From NCBI GenBank assembly GCA_951640165.1, contig OX621252.1:8898501-8962500 (forward strand): 64,000 bases of DNA. The letters run 5' to 3'. Shown piece by piece: positions 1 through 10,137 of this stretch; the first letter of the stretch is position 1, and each line of letters begins with the position of its first letter. The notes under the pieces were generated by a model. It did no database searches. It saw only the letters and a list, made by a program, of their open reading frames with translations, and had not been told where the DNA came from. A program made the position numbers and the translations under genes. Origin of the DNA: Pseudoips prasinana. Lineage: Eukaryota > Arthropoda > Insecta > Lepidoptera > Nolidae.

Positions 1-2228
1 CCCTCACATATATTTAGCAACTTTCTAATGCCACAAACCGAAGCACTTAATAATGCCATGTCATCAGCGAAACTTATATTATTAACACACACATCTTCTT
101 TGTGACAGCCAACACGGCAGCTACTGAGCGCCACAATCAGCTCATTGATATATAAATTAAAAAGGCGGGGTGAGGTAAGCCCACCCTGCCTCACTCCGCA
201 CTCTAGTTTATAAGGAGTTGAAAGAGCTCCCGCCCAACGCACAGTATTTATTTGATTTCTATACCAGTACTTGAATATATTAATCAAGTCACAAGGTAGT
301 TCTATATCCCGTAACTTCCGCCACAGAATGTCATATGACACCATGTCGAAAGCCTTTGACATATCGAGAAAACAGCCGTAGATCGGCGTTCGTCTATCGG
401 TATAGTGCTTAACAGTGTGCTTCAAGCACAAAATGGCGCTTTCCGTCGATAATTGTGGTCTGAAACCAAATTGATTATCGTGTAGCTTTACGTACTGGTC
501 CAATTGAACATCAAGCACACTGTCAAGCACCTTAGCTACCACAGTTGCTAATGAAATGGGCCTGTAGTTTGCTTTACTAGACAAGTCACCTGTTTTGTTT
601 TTCACAATTGGCACGACAATTGTTTTCATTAAATCTAGAGGTAAATATGAATGGCTTAAACAGAGTGAATAAAATATGGCCAGTACTCGTGCAATGTGGG
701 GTCCAGCATGTATAAGGTGCTCGATACTGAGGCCATCGTGGCCGGGAGATTTGCCTCTCTTTATACGCTTGATAGCGTGAGCCACCATTTTGGCTGTAAT
801 TCTTACCGTCCCGGAACTATGAAACCCAGTATCCAGCACCTTCGAAGTCGACGGGCCTAAGGGTGAAGTTATATAAAACTGTTGTTTAAATATTTCTGCA
901 ATATTTTTGGGCTCGGATACCCCATTCACACTCACAGGGAGGCCCGGCCGTACATTAAATTTACTAGTACTCTTCCAAAAGCTCTTAAAATCTTTTTTAC
1001 GAAATTGAGTAGCTAACTTATTCATTTTTAATTGCTCATAATTATTTTGAGTCCATTTTAACCGTGCCTTAAATATTTTTCTACTCTCGCACATATCTTC
1101 ATAAATCTGACCATATCGTGGTTTACCGTGCGAAACCCAGTTATGAAAATTTAACCTGGCCACCCTGTGAGAGTCCTTAACATAGGTATTCCATCCCTGT
1201 ACATTGCTTTCCTTCCTACGCACGCTTCCTCGCTGCCGCGGTCGTTTGCTAGCCATAGATGAGTCACAAAGGGCAGTAACTATGTCGTTATACATACGGT
1301 CTAGAATTACTTTGTGGTGACTATTAGAACACGTCTTATCACAACATTCTCCAAAAACTGACGGGAAGTCTATAAGTCGTAGACGACTATTACAATATTT
1401 CGTATATTGAGCTATCTGAGGGGGTTTCCTATCACCCCATGCCACACATGTTGTAACGTTTTCCGAAGACATGTCATTACTAAAAATTTTCGGATTTAAA
1501 TGATCAAAATTACAACTGATACATAATGGAAAGTGATCTGACCACAAAACATCGTAATTTATATGTACATTTGTTACTGTTTGCAAAGCAGATTCTGTAA
1601 CCAGACAATGGTCCAGCCACCTTGTCGTACCATGAGCTTCACTCACAAAAGTGTAACTACTGGAATGTAATCCTAGTTGTTCAATATCTACACAGGTAAG
1701 ATTACATTCCTTACAAAAATACATAAGTTCGTCATAAAATGGTTCATTCGGATGAGCATTAAAATCGCCCAAAACAAAAGCTGAATCTATTTCCTCAGTG
1801 TCTATAATAGCACTCACCAGTCCCAAGCAGTCTGTAAACTCGACTAGATTATCCGCCTGGTCCGTAGGCATGTATAAACTCACCACTAACACTGCTTTAT
1901 TCTGCATCATAATTTTAATAGCACACACGCGTGGATTGTCACAACTAACTACTAACACATTGGAGAAAACACTTTTCCGCCATAATAATGCCACTCCACC
2001 ATGGGGGCGACCCAATAACATCCCCTTACTGGTATCGACTGCAGAAGTACCAACGCTGGCGAAGTCACGGTCAACACTGGTTAGATACGAGATATCTTCT
2101 GGGAGTAACCAGGTTTCTTGAAGAGCTACGATATCGTAGGATGCACACAGTTCTCTAATACTTTCAAGAGACCGTTTCACGTTCTTGCAATTATATGTGG
2201 CTATTTTATATGACTTATCATCACCCAT
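1..2228 (-). CDS. CR1-like LINE ORF2 (endonuclease plus reverse transcriptase), 3' part beyond the window
   Basis: This is the second ORF of a non-LTR retrotransposon; such a protein nicks target DNA and copies the element's RNA at the nick. I read it from the minus strand, starting at ATG 2228-2226. About 742 codons are open to the left edge with no stop. The apurinic-type endonuclease fills roughly residues 8-235: LQETW (E38), GDFNAH (D155) and WSDH (D231). The RT follows, with NYRPISL at 554-560, a DMSKAFD block, VRQGGLTSP and the catalytic FADD at 720-723. The start codon overlaps the ORF1 stop by 8 nt (ATGGGTGA), which fits coupled termination and reinitiation. The RT motifs and the partner ORF1 resemble CR1-like LINEs, but the clade is inferred. 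The unbroken frame suggests a fairly young copy; its 3' end and tail are not visible. Confidence 0.88.
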   Translation of the reverse strand, partial: MGDDKSYKIATYNCKNVKRSLESIRELCASYDIVALQETWLLPEDISYLTSVDRDFASVGTSAVDTSKGMLLGRPHGGVALLWRKSVFSNVLVVSCDNPRVCAIKIMMQNKAVLVVSLYMPTDQADNLVEFTDCLGLVSAIIDTEEIDSAFVLGDFNAHPNEPFYDELMYFCKECNLTCVDIEQLGLHSSSYTFVSEAHGTTRWLDHCLVTESALQTVTNVHINYDVLWSDHFPLCISCNFDHLNPKIFSNDMSSENVTTCVAWGDRKPPQIAQYTKYCNSRLRLIDFPSVFGECCDKTCSNSHHKVILDRMYNDIVTALCDSSMASKRPRQRGSVRRKESNVQGWNTYVKDSHRVARLNFHNWVSHGKPRYGQIYEDMCESRKIFKARLKWTQNNYEQLKMNKLATQFRKKDFKSFWKSTSKFNVRPGLPVSVNGVSEPKNIAEIFKQQFYITSPLGPSTSKVLDTGFHSSGTVRITAKMVAHAIKRIKRGKSPGHDGLSIEHLIHAGPHIARVLAIFYSLCLSHSYLPLDLMKTIVVPIVKNKTGDLSSKANYRPISLATVVAKVLDSVLDVQLDQYVKLHDNQFGFRPQLSTESAILCLKHTVKHYTDRRTPIYGCFLDMSKAFDMVSYDILWRKLRDIELPCDLINIFKYWYRNQINTVRWAGALSTPYKLECGVRQGGLTSPRLFNLYINELIVALSSCRVGCHKEDVCVNNISFADDMALLSASVCGIRKLLNICE

Positions 2229-3135
2229 TAGTTGCATCTTTTTGAGGTCCGTTTTTCATGGTATCGGTAGTCGGCATCCAGGGCTTAGTGCTTACAAAGC
2301 GCCTAAATAAAACACCTTGTGGCCACAGTTTATCCTCCAAAAATATATCTATTTTATACTTAGGTACAAATACCTTATAAGCATCATATTCAGACTGTTT
2401 CTTAATATTCAACTTTTGCAATGTAACGGTAACACCCGTTTTTCTGTGAATATAATCAATAATATCTTTTTGTGAGGTATCTTTGTGAATATTTGTGATA
2501 AATAATGGAGATTTCTGTTCGGCTGCTTTGAAATTACTTGTACTATCACCAGAGACCCCCCATGTACCGATAAAGCGACTTTGTAGCTTTTTACCTCGAC
2601 TTTGCACAGTAATCCATCTATTTTCGGTTTTGTTTACCTCATTTATAGGCTCTGTAATCGAACGATTTAAACTCGAGGCGGCGGACGGCTGATTTCTTAT
2701 CTCAACTGACGTCACGGGGGCAGAGATCTCCTTCGCCGCTGCCGGCTCGACCGGCAAACCGGTTTGCAAAGTTTCTTCTGTAGCACTCACTATGCATTTC
2801 TGCCTACTATTATGAGCAAAGTAATGACAATATTGGAATCTATCAGCGAAAGTATCTTGAATAATTCTTAGTTTGGTCCTGTTATTTCCACTGTTTGTTA
2901 TAATGCATAATTTGTTTTTCTTTGTTATTGTCATTTTTAAATTGCTGTCCTTATAGTTGTCCGTATTTTTATTTAATTTAGTTATTATAGACCTGTGCAG
3001 ATCTTCCGTAGTTACTGGTTCAACGTTTTTATAACTAGTATACTCGTATTCTAAGAGACGTGTCACAGTATTTACTAAGGTTAGCAGATTGTGTGTTCTA
3101 GTTAATTGAGCACAATTAACTAGAACATACAAACC
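2221..3135 (-). pseudogene. CR1-like LINE ORF1, 5'-truncated
   Basis: This is the first ORF of the LINE whose ORF2 follows at once. It encodes about 305 residues of a probable RNA-binding protein. The C-terminal part (FITNIHKDTSQKDI... WPQGVLFRRF) resembles the conserved C-terminal module of ORF1 proteins in CR1-like elements. I see no CCHC zinc knuckle. The frame stays open upstream into the head of the neighbouring SINE (from 3139), so no true start codon remains and the element is truncated at about 3136. The first internal Met is near residue 71. Its TGA (2223-2221) overlaps the ORF2 ATG. Family placement is by resemblance only. Confidence 0.7.
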
Positions 3136-3138
3136 TTC

Positions 3139-3398
3139 GGTCACCGTAGCCTAGTTGGTAGTGCTCCTGCCTACGAAGCTGGTGGTACTGGGTTCGAATC
3201 CCGGTAAGTGCAAATATTTGTGTGATGAGCACGAATATTTGTTTCTGAGTCATGGATGTTTTCTATGTATATAAGTATTTATCTATCTATATAAGTATGT
3301 ATATCGTCGCCTGGTACCCATAGTACAAGCTTTGCTTAGTTTGGGGCTAGGATGATCTGTGTGACATTGTCCCGAGATATATTATTATTATTATTTAG
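3139..3398 (+). mobile_element. tRNA-derived SINE, family A (reference copy)
   Basis: The head carries an RNA polymerase III A box (TAGCCTAGTTGG, 3147-3158) and B box (GGTTCGAATCC, 3191-3201). A unique body follows, ending in an ATT-rich tail. The same unit recurs at 21066 (minus), 24769 (5'-truncated), 44259 and 62943. It abuts the truncated 5' end of the minus-strand LINE. The acceptor stem does not pair, so this is not a tRNA gene. Confidence 0.85.
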
Positions 3399-3420
3399 GT
3401 TAAACAATTGTTTTATAGAT

Positions 3421-3651
3421 TGGCGTGGCTGGTAAATGCTTGCCTTTCACGCCGCAGGTCATGGGTTCATGTATGGACAATTATGTTTTTTCTAAGTCTG
3501 GGTGTATTTATCTATATAAGTATGTATTTACAAAAGAAAAGTAGTATATGCAATATATCAGTTTTCTAGTTTCCATAGTGCAAGCTCTGTTTAGTTTGGG
3601 ATCAGATGGCCGTGTGTGAATATTGTCCCAGGATATTATTCTTATTGTAGA
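3421..3651 (+). mobile_element. tRNA-derived SINE, family B, diverged
   Basis: This matches the family seen best at 52661-52925: GGCGTGG-TGG-AAATGCTTGC head, TCTGGGTGTA block, CAAGCTCTG-TTAG block and an end at CCCAGGATATTATT. The B box is decayed here (GGTTCATG), so this is an old copy. Confidence 0.75.
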
Positions 3652-4639
3652 TTTTACTACTTTTTAATCTTAAGCACAAATCTTTCCAAAATTATTTCTC
3701 TACCTCTTACTTAATTTCAATCCACACTCACTTTACAATTTTACCATTTGCATCAATCAAAGTACATTACCAAAATTAGAATATAGGTAATATAGGTAGG
3801 CTTAGCTAGTTTTCCCCAAAACTCCCGAAATCGCATTTACCCAGGCATAAGATCTAGCTTGATCTATTATTTACATCTGTACACCCATAGTCTTTAAATT
3901 TCATATAAATCGTTATACTTACCCGTTTTCTAGAATACGATTACACATACACATATAATATACTAACACTGCTAGTCGATGTCGCTAGTCGGCTATATCT
4001 ATATACTATATAGGTATAGATATAGTACTGTCAAATAAGAGATGTATATGTTCATTTATTCAGTACAGCCACATCACAAACATTAACAATTCACCCAGCA
4101 AATTATATAACAATGGTCACTGATGTACATCATGTATATCACAATAAAAGCGCGTACACAATAACAGCGCGTACACAATTACAGTATACATAATAATTTC
4201 CACATTTAACAGTTATATATAATTTAATTAAGTACAAAATTAAAAATTAATATTGAAGTTATATTACATTACATTTACAGAAATTATGTTGTAAATGATG
4301 TACCTATGTAATGATTAAATAATTATATTAAGTAGCTGATATTTTGCATTACATATTTTCCTTCCTTTAAACTGCAGTATTCTTATTTGTTTTAATCATT
4401 TATTACACGTTCGGGATTTTAATGATGGTTAATGCATGTTGATGTCACTCAAGTCACGTCATACGTAATGAAAGACTGCCATATCAGTGAATGCTTTTGA
4501 ACCTTCTCCATTACTTTTGAAGGTAAACGCTTGATAACATTCGTAGTCGTGACCCAACAACATGTAGGCACGTTACTCATATAAGAATGACAAAAAAGTC
4601 ACGATAACAAAACTCACCAAAGCCTTACCTATAGCTAGA
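3652..4639. other. AT-rich stretch, nothing recognised
   Basis: There is no coding frame and no repeat shared with the rest of the window. The only local structure is a 20-bp direct repeat with GCGCGTACACAAT at about 4150-4185. Confidence 0.6.
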
Positions 4640-5740
4640 AAATATCGCGTGTTTTCCTTCAAACTTCAATTATTCGTGCCGTCAACCGATACGTCAGGCG
4701 GCGATCACTCCCACGCGGCACGTTTCGGCCCCTCGCTGTTGTGCTTTACCTGCCAAACTAAACAAACGCGAGGGGGCAAGACGTGGGAGGGGGCGCCACC
4801 CGCCGGACGCGCCGCACGTTATCGAACCGCGACCCGCGCAAACCGCAGCCGGCCCTGCTCACGTATCTACCTGACCATGTTCTATCCAGTTTGCGAAGCG
4901 CTCCCAAGTTTCCGACCTCCGTCAACAGCGACAAGTTACACATCTGTCCGAACGGTGGAAGTCGTAGTTCGAAACTTCGCGAACTCTACCTTCGGTTACG
5001 AGCCCGAGGCGCCGTGCAATTTCCACGCGACTCGTCAACGGCAAGAGATAAGGCGGCCGACACGTGCATTGTTTAAAGGCAGAGCCGCCACTGGAACGAT
5101 TATACCCAATAAAAAAGGTGCGTGCTCGCGACCTAGTCCGACCCGAACTGGGTCCGCAGCGATAACAAACAGAATACTGTAAAAAAGCACTCGACGCGAC
5201 CGAATCGATGACCGAGGCTTTATTTCAACTTTATCGTTTTTGCGTCGTCCATAACTTGGCACCCTCTATGTTCGCCGAAAGCCAGTAAGTATGTAAATTA
5301 CGGTCGCGAGCGACGGTCCTCGGGTGCCCACTTATCTATTCAAATTCGGCTCCGGGTGCGGGGTTGCGTCGCCGGCCCACGCTAATCAAAATCCGATCAG
5401 CCATTAAGTCCTCTCGCTATCTGCGCTTAGTTTACGAGCGGGGGGGGCGTCACGAGGGGGACGCAGGGGGCGCGCCGTGATCACTTATTTATGTGGCGGG
5501 GGCTCACTCGCCGACTGAAAAACTACCCTCGCGTCGTCGGAGCGACGGCGAGCACCCAGGCACGCGAGATGCGATGCGCGCCCATAAACCCGAGGCGGCT
5601 TTGTAATCAACCGTGCCGCGCTTTTTATGAGTCCGCCTTTGCAGTCGCAGCTCGGGATAAATTTAACCCGCTATCTGATATTGAGGCGACGTATAAACTT
5701 TTATGCTTATTTACCGACGTTTTCAGTTAGACGGAAAGTT
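4640..5740. promoter_or_regulatory. CpG-rich island, candidate regulatory region
   Basis: This is about 1.1 kb of GC- and CpG-rich DNA inside strongly AT-rich surroundings, with none of the repeats found elsewhere. Overlapping open frames occur on both strands (for example 4649-5182 plus and 4758-4943 minus), as expected from GC-rich DNA with few stop codons; none resembles a known protein. AT-rich words of homeodomain type (TAATCAA, CATAAACC, TTTTTATGA) stand out from the GC background at about 5380-5720. That look is typical of promoters or enhancers of developmental genes. The regulatory role is inference. Confidence 0.45.
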
Positions 5741-6530
5741 TCGCGTGCACCGCATTGCGTCGTGTTTTCACTGCACTGATTTGGCACCGGTTCTATAATA
5801 GTCTGCACTAAAAAGAAAGACTAATTGCGAGCAATATTCATAAATCCCAATGCGTACAATCAATCCAATCGCGTAAACTCTTTCAAGTATTTAAAATTTT
5901 TCATGTATTACATCTACAATTTTGTAGTTTTGCATTTCGATATCATATATAATGCCGGATGAACAACTTTGATCGAAAATATTATGGGTGAAGTCACCTA
6001 GTAGATTGATCCGACTTAATGTTACAGTAGATTCTGTGCTGTGAGTACGCAGTAGCGTGTTATGTTTATGAGTGGGCGAAGGACCGTTATCTGCCTGTAG
6101 AAGTTGTATGATTCTTCGAGACGTATATTCACGCATAAAGTTCTCACTTAAGATAATCTTCTCAGATATTGAAATATAACTAACTTATTTACAAATCATG
6201 ATTATATATTTAAAAATCTTTAATCTCTGTGTGGCTCAAATTATTTTTAAAATAAATTTAGCTTAATCTTATTTAACATTTTTTATACGATTGACTTTGA
6301 GCGACTCAATCTCAAGCATTTTTATCAAGTTGAGAATTATAAATTGTATTTGTTATAATTATCACCCCTCCATAGATTAGTAAAGCTTTACCACAAAAAT
6401 TTTACGATGATAGATATCTTCGCTACAAGCTACGCCAAATACAAAAGAGTTAAAAGCTTAAAAGGTCTCTTAACTATAGGTAGTACTTAAGAATACGATT
6501 TAAAATATATAATTATATATGTATATACTA
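5741..6530. other. Non-coding stretch with a faint LINE fragment
   Basis: Mostly unassigned AT-rich DNA. At about 6290-6340 a short piece (GACTTTGAGCGACTCAATCT then CAAGCATTTTTATCA) resembles the minus-strand LINE 3' end at 14600-14640. The short open frame at 5891-6136 (minus) has no recognisable features. Confidence 0.4.
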
Positions 6531-6539
6531 TATATAATA

Positions 6540-6705
6540 TCCTAACACACTAACACCACTGTATGTAGATATCATATTAGTAATACGTGGAAACGTCGTG
6601 GATTGTACAATTAACCAATGTCACCCTTATGATATTTTAGCTGTAAGATATATTGTACAATTGTTTGTTTCCCAAATAAAATAAAAAAATAAAATAAAAT
6701 TATGT
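6540..6705 (+). mobile_element. LINE 3' end with AAATAAAAT tail
   Basis: A plus-strand 3' UTR-like sequence ends CCCAAATAAAATAAAAAAATA. A related tail is at 43320-43382 (TTCCAAATAAAATAAAATAAA). No coding part remains. Confidence 0.45.
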
Positions 6706-7065
6706 TCTCCTAGTCGAGTTTCGGCCATAGCGGCCAATCTCAATGGGAATTAACCATCTGTGCGAGACATATAATGCACAAGTGTCTGCGCAAGGTCCAC
6801 TTTCTATTCGGATGGGATTGACCGACCGGAACTAGGTCAAGTATATCATCGGCGGTTTTACGTGTTCTTCCAGCCACTGGGGTACAACACCGCCAGCTAA
6901 CTGACTCCGGGCATCAGGTAGCTTGGGCATCACCTGACTTAGTAGCAACTAAGACCTTATCAATAAATAAATAATAATAATATCACTTTTTGGCCCGACC
7001 TGGGATTTAAACCCAGGACCTAATTATCTACGTTTGTACACGCTACTGCTAAACCAACTAGGCAA
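6706..7065 (-). mobile_element. SINE family C, minus-strand copy
   Basis: Read on the minus strand, the head has an A-box-like segment at the right edge and a B box (GGTTTAAATCC) near 7010, followed by a body with GGCGGTGTTGTACCCC. Related copies are at 45226, 45496, 48411 and 54160, plus a fragment at 55765. An ATT-rich tract of about 30 bp at 6960-6985 interrupts the body. Confidence 0.65.
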
Positions 7066-7415
7066 ATACATATACAACATGTAACGCAATTAACGTACAT
7101 TCTAAAAATAGTTTGTTCAGAATCCTTTACTGAATCGATTTATATCATTTTTAATATAGGTAATTTTTTATGTCAAAATAATTAAAACTACGGAAATTAT
7201 TATCATATCAATGTAATCGCAGTTTAATTTTATTCATACAAATTCCATCATTCAAAACAAAATAAAGAAAAATTTACGTTATTCCAAGAAACTAATTTAG
7301 TATAATAATGCATATATATGTTAAATTAAAAATTCTGTGTATGTTTTTATTACAAATTAATATTCTAATTGGGGTGTTTGAGGGTGTGCGTTAATTGGGT
7401 TACGTGGTGTATGTA
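7066..7415 (+). mobile_element. MITE-1, copy 1
   Basis: A non-coding element of about 340 bp with inverted ends: the left end reads TGTAACGCAATTAACG and the right end, read in reverse, starts ACGTAACCCAATTAACGC. A second copy in the opposite orientation is at 34611-34996. There is no coding capacity, so it depends on transposase made elsewhere. Superfamily not determined. Confidence 0.6.
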
Positions 7416-7484
7416 TTATTATTATTTGTATTTGACATAATATGCTCTGCTTCATAATTTCATCTATAAAATCATCATGTCAGC

Positions 7485-7660
7485 TGAATAATCGGGTGAA
7501 ATCGCCTAGTTTGGCAGACGAGTTGGCAATCATATTAAAGTGCCCATCATTACACAGAGACGCGCTACTGCCTGTTCTCTGGTAGATATTCCCTCGGGCT
7601 TACTTAGCCCCCCGCGGGACGAAATGGGGTAGTGATGTTGTATGTGACAGCAGCCAAACA
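7485..7660 (-). mobile_element. RTE LINE 5' UTR fragment, antisense
   Basis: This is the reverse complement of the RTE 5' leader at 9955-10130, with shared blocks TCTGGTAGATATTCCCTCGG and CCGCGGGACGAAATGGGGT. It is diverged and carries no ORF. Confidence 0.65.
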
Positions 7661-7730
7661 GCAAATGCTTCACAATTTATGTAGCATTAATTGTCAATTA
7701 AATTTACAGTGACAGATGCGATATATTGTA

Positions 7731-7995
7731 TCAAAAAACTAAAGTGGAGATGGATAGGAAATATGATGAGAAGCAAAAAGGACAAGTGGGCTAAGGATGT
7801 GACCGAATGGTGTCCAAGACAAAACAAAAGAAAGAAAGGGAGACAACGTTGACGATGGGAAGACGACATAAAAAGAATAGCAGGAGCCACATGGAGAAGG
7901 AAGACACATGACCGAATTTTATGGCAAGCTATAGGGGAGGCCTATGCTGAATAGCAAGACAATCTTCGCGAAACTGGTGTCTATATTAAAGAGAT
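7731..7995 (+). pseudogene. RTE-like LINE 3' ORF end, decayed
   Basis: The plus strand translates, with stops, into a run resembling the C-terminus of RTE polyproteins: LKWRWIGNMM, then WAKDVTEWCPRQ, GRQR stop RWEDDIKRIAG, then AIGEAYAE. This matches the order in the intact frame at 12860-13090 (LKWQWAGHIAR ... RWTDDLVRVAG ... LGEAF), but it is a different subfamily. The mariner at 8011 sits in its 3' UTR, and the tail probably continues at 9271-9330, ending in ATT repeats. Confidence 0.65.
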
Positions 7996-8010
7996 TGTAC
8001 CTATATATTA

Positions 8011-9268
8011 GGTCTTTACCTATGAAATTGCCGTTCTGCAGTACTGGCCATTTCAAATCAAAATAATTTTTGTTTGGCTAAGAATTCTAATTTCAAATTA
8101 ATTTTATTTTAAAAACATGGATTCTTTTTTCCAAAAGTAGTCATTTCTTTATTGATTAGTGTTACATTTTCATCGCATTTCAATCTTTTTCGTCATCATG
8201 GATACGTTAAAAATTCGAGTAATTATGGAATATGAGTACCGTCGTGGCAGCAACGCGGCACAAGCGGCACGCAACATCAACGACGTTTACGGAGCTAACA
8301 CTACAAACCAACGCACCACCTGTTATTGGTTTGCTCGCTTCCGTTCTGGAAATTTCGACCTGAAAAATGAACCTCGCGGTCGTCCGAAGACTTTGGTCGA
8401 CAATGACGAATTAAAGGCGGTTGTGGAAGCTGATGATACACAATCTACGGCTGAATTAGCAGCAGCTTTCGACGTTAGCGTCAAAACAATATTGGTCCAT
8501 TTGCGTCAAATTGGCAAGGTAAAAAAGCTTGACAAATGGGTGCCCCACGAACTCAATGATCGCCAGCGCGAAGTACGCGTCGAGACGTGCCTTGCACTGC
8601 TCAACAGACACACAAATGAAGGAATTTTGAACCGCATTGTTACCTGCGATGAAAAATGGATTCTGTTTGATAACCGCAAGCGCTCAGCAAGTTGGTTGGA
8701 TCCTGGTTCAGCACCTAAACAATGCCCTAAACGAAAACTTACCCCTAGAAAAGTGATGGTCACTGTTTGGTGGTCTAGCGCCGGTGTGATTCATCACAGC
8801 TTCTTACCAAACGGGGTGAGCATTACTGCAGATGTGTACTGTGAAGAACTGAGCACAATGATGGAGAAGCTGGCGCATCTCCAACCAGCATTGGTCAATC
8901 GCTCGTCTCCGCTGCTCCTGCACGACAACGCGCGACCTCATACTGCACAGCAGACGGTCTCCAAGTTGCAAGAACTGGGGTTGGAAGCTCTCCGTCATCC
9001 GCCCTACTCACCAGACCTTGCACCTACAGACTACTACTTTTTCCAGAATTTGGATAACTTCTTGGCGGGAAAAAAATTCAATACCCGAGAGGCAGTACAA
9101 AATGCCTTTGAAGAATTTGTTGCCTCCCGTCCAGCTGATTTCTTTAAGAAGGGCATCAATAAACTGCCACTGCGATGGCAAAGATGCATTGATTGCATGG
9201 GTGATTACTTCGATTAATACAAATAAAAAAATTCATGAAAAAAAACGGCAATTTCATAGGTAAAGACC
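8011..9268 (+). mobile_element. Complete mariner (Tc1/mariner, DD34D)
   Basis: The element is 1258 bp with 25-bp perfect terminal inverted repeats at 8011-8035 and 9244-9268 (beginning GGTCTTTACCTATG). TA dinucleotides flank both ends (8009-8010 and 9269-9270), as expected for mariner target duplication. One uninterrupted transposase ORF fills the inside. It lies in the 3' UTR of an older RTE-like LINE fragment. Nothing in the element is obviously broken. Confidence 0.93.
8198..9217 (+). CDS. Mariner transposase
   Basis: A 339-residue DNA transposase that binds the terminal repeats, excises the element and reinserts it at TA. I chose ATG 8198 (ATC ATG GAT ACG); the frame extends 13 codons upstream but has no earlier ATG. 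The N-terminal half has two helix-turn-helix regions (about 1-110), with GRPKTLVD as the linker-like stretch near 50-60. The C-terminal catalytic domain keeps all three acidic residues: D151 (VTCDEKW), D243 (LHDNARPH) and D278 (APTDYYFF), with 34 residues between the last two. It also keeps the SPDLAPTDY motif and the WQRCIDCMGDYF ending. The length matches the family's usual 340-350 residues. No frameshift or stop is visible. Activity is not shown by sequence alone. Confidence 0.95.
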   Translation: MDTLKIRVIMEYEYRRGSNAAQAARNINDVYGANTTNQRTTCYWFARFRSGNFDLKNEPRGRPKTLVDNDELKAVVEADDTQSTAELAAAFDVSVKTILVHLRQIGKVKKLDKWVPHELNDRQREVRVETCLALLNRHTNEGILNRIVTCDEKWILFDNRKRSASWLDPGSAPKQCPKRKLTPRKVMVTVWWSSAGVIHHSFLPNGVSITADVYCEELSTMMEKLAHLQPALVNRSSPLLLHDNARPHTAQQTVSKLQELGLEALRHPPYSPDLAPTDYYFFQNLDNFLAGKKFNTREAVQNAFEEFVASRPADFFKKGINKLPLRWQRCIDCMGDYFD

Positions 9269-9404
9269 TATTATTTTAATAAGATTGTTAAAAAAAGGCT
9301 TTATTATTATTATTATTAATCGTCAATTAAACTTACTTGTGAACAATTATCTGATATCCAGCAAGAGGTTGAGGTAAGAGGGAGGGCCTAGCCCGTCAAA
9401 AAAA

Positions 9405-9530
9405 ATCTGATGTCTTTGAGCAGTTTGGAATAGAATCTTATACATTGCCCCATTAAAGAGTCATTTATTTTGTAGAGACGCGTAGTATGTAACAGAGGAT
9501 TACGCTTATAGTTAGTGCACAATATAGTAG
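9405..9530 (-). mobile_element. LINE D 3' fragment
   Basis: Shares ATCTTATACATTGCCCCATA and the block ending in GTAGAGACG-GTAGTATG with the better copy at 14735-14800. The antisense reading encodes part of the conserved C-terminal 'GQCIRFYNKLP' segment. Confidence 0.6.
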
Positions 9531-9761
9531 ATAACCTAAGTCTCTAAGCCTTATATCTGCGCCTATCTACATAAATGAACCGTAGTTAATGGAACAAGTC
9601 CTGCAGTTCGCAACGATGGTGATGTTTATGTGTGAGTGCATGGGCTTATTATCTACCAACTGAACTGAGGGACCGCCCGTAGCCCGTCCGTAGTCACCGT
9701 TTCCATATTACTTAAGTGACAGCAGTACAAATGCTCAAACGTTTGAAAATAAGTAAAAAAA

Positions 9762-9840
9762 AAAATCCTGGATCGCGGGATACTTTACAAATAATTTACA
9801 GACACGAAGACCCCCAGAATCAGAACAACTACTTCTAAAA
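9762..9840 (-). mobile_element. SINE family D fragment
   Basis: The block CGGGATACTTTACAAATAA followed by a gap and CAGAACAACTA matches the body of the minus-strand SINE at 40850-41015. The tRNA-like head is missing. Confidence 0.5.
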
Positions 9841-10137
9841 CAAAATAAAAAAGGTTTTTATTCACGTAGACTTTAAAAAAGCGCTTGTAAATAGTCAAAC
9901 ATGTTTGTAGTAATATAGTTGAGTATACATAATTATTTCTAGTTAGATATAGATTGCTGTGTGGTGACGGCCTAAGAATATCACCACCCCCTCTGATCCC
10001 GTGGGGGGACGTCAAAGTCGTCCCGAGGGAATATATACCAGAGAACGGGCAGCAGCGTTTCTCCTGAGTACCATGTCCACCTTACTGCGATCGCCAACCC
10101 GTCTGCCAAGCGTGGCGATTATGGCAAATCCCCTCAA

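Noticed and set aside
3136..3144. GTG start of the CR1-like ORF1
   Set aside because: That codon lies in the adjacent SINE; the LINE is truncated there and no real start remains.
3139..3215. tRNA gene suggested by A and B boxes
   Set aside because: The acceptor stem does not pair, and the same head recurs five times fused to one body, so it is a SINE head. The same applies to families B, C and D.
4649..5262. Protein-coding gene in the CpG island (several open frames, both strands)
   Set aside because: Overlapping frames on both strands come from GC-rich DNA with few stops; there are no domains or plausible splice structure.
8159..8197. Longer mariner transposase starting at 8159
   Set aside because: The codon is GTG; the first ATG in frame is 8198, which gives the usual mariner length.
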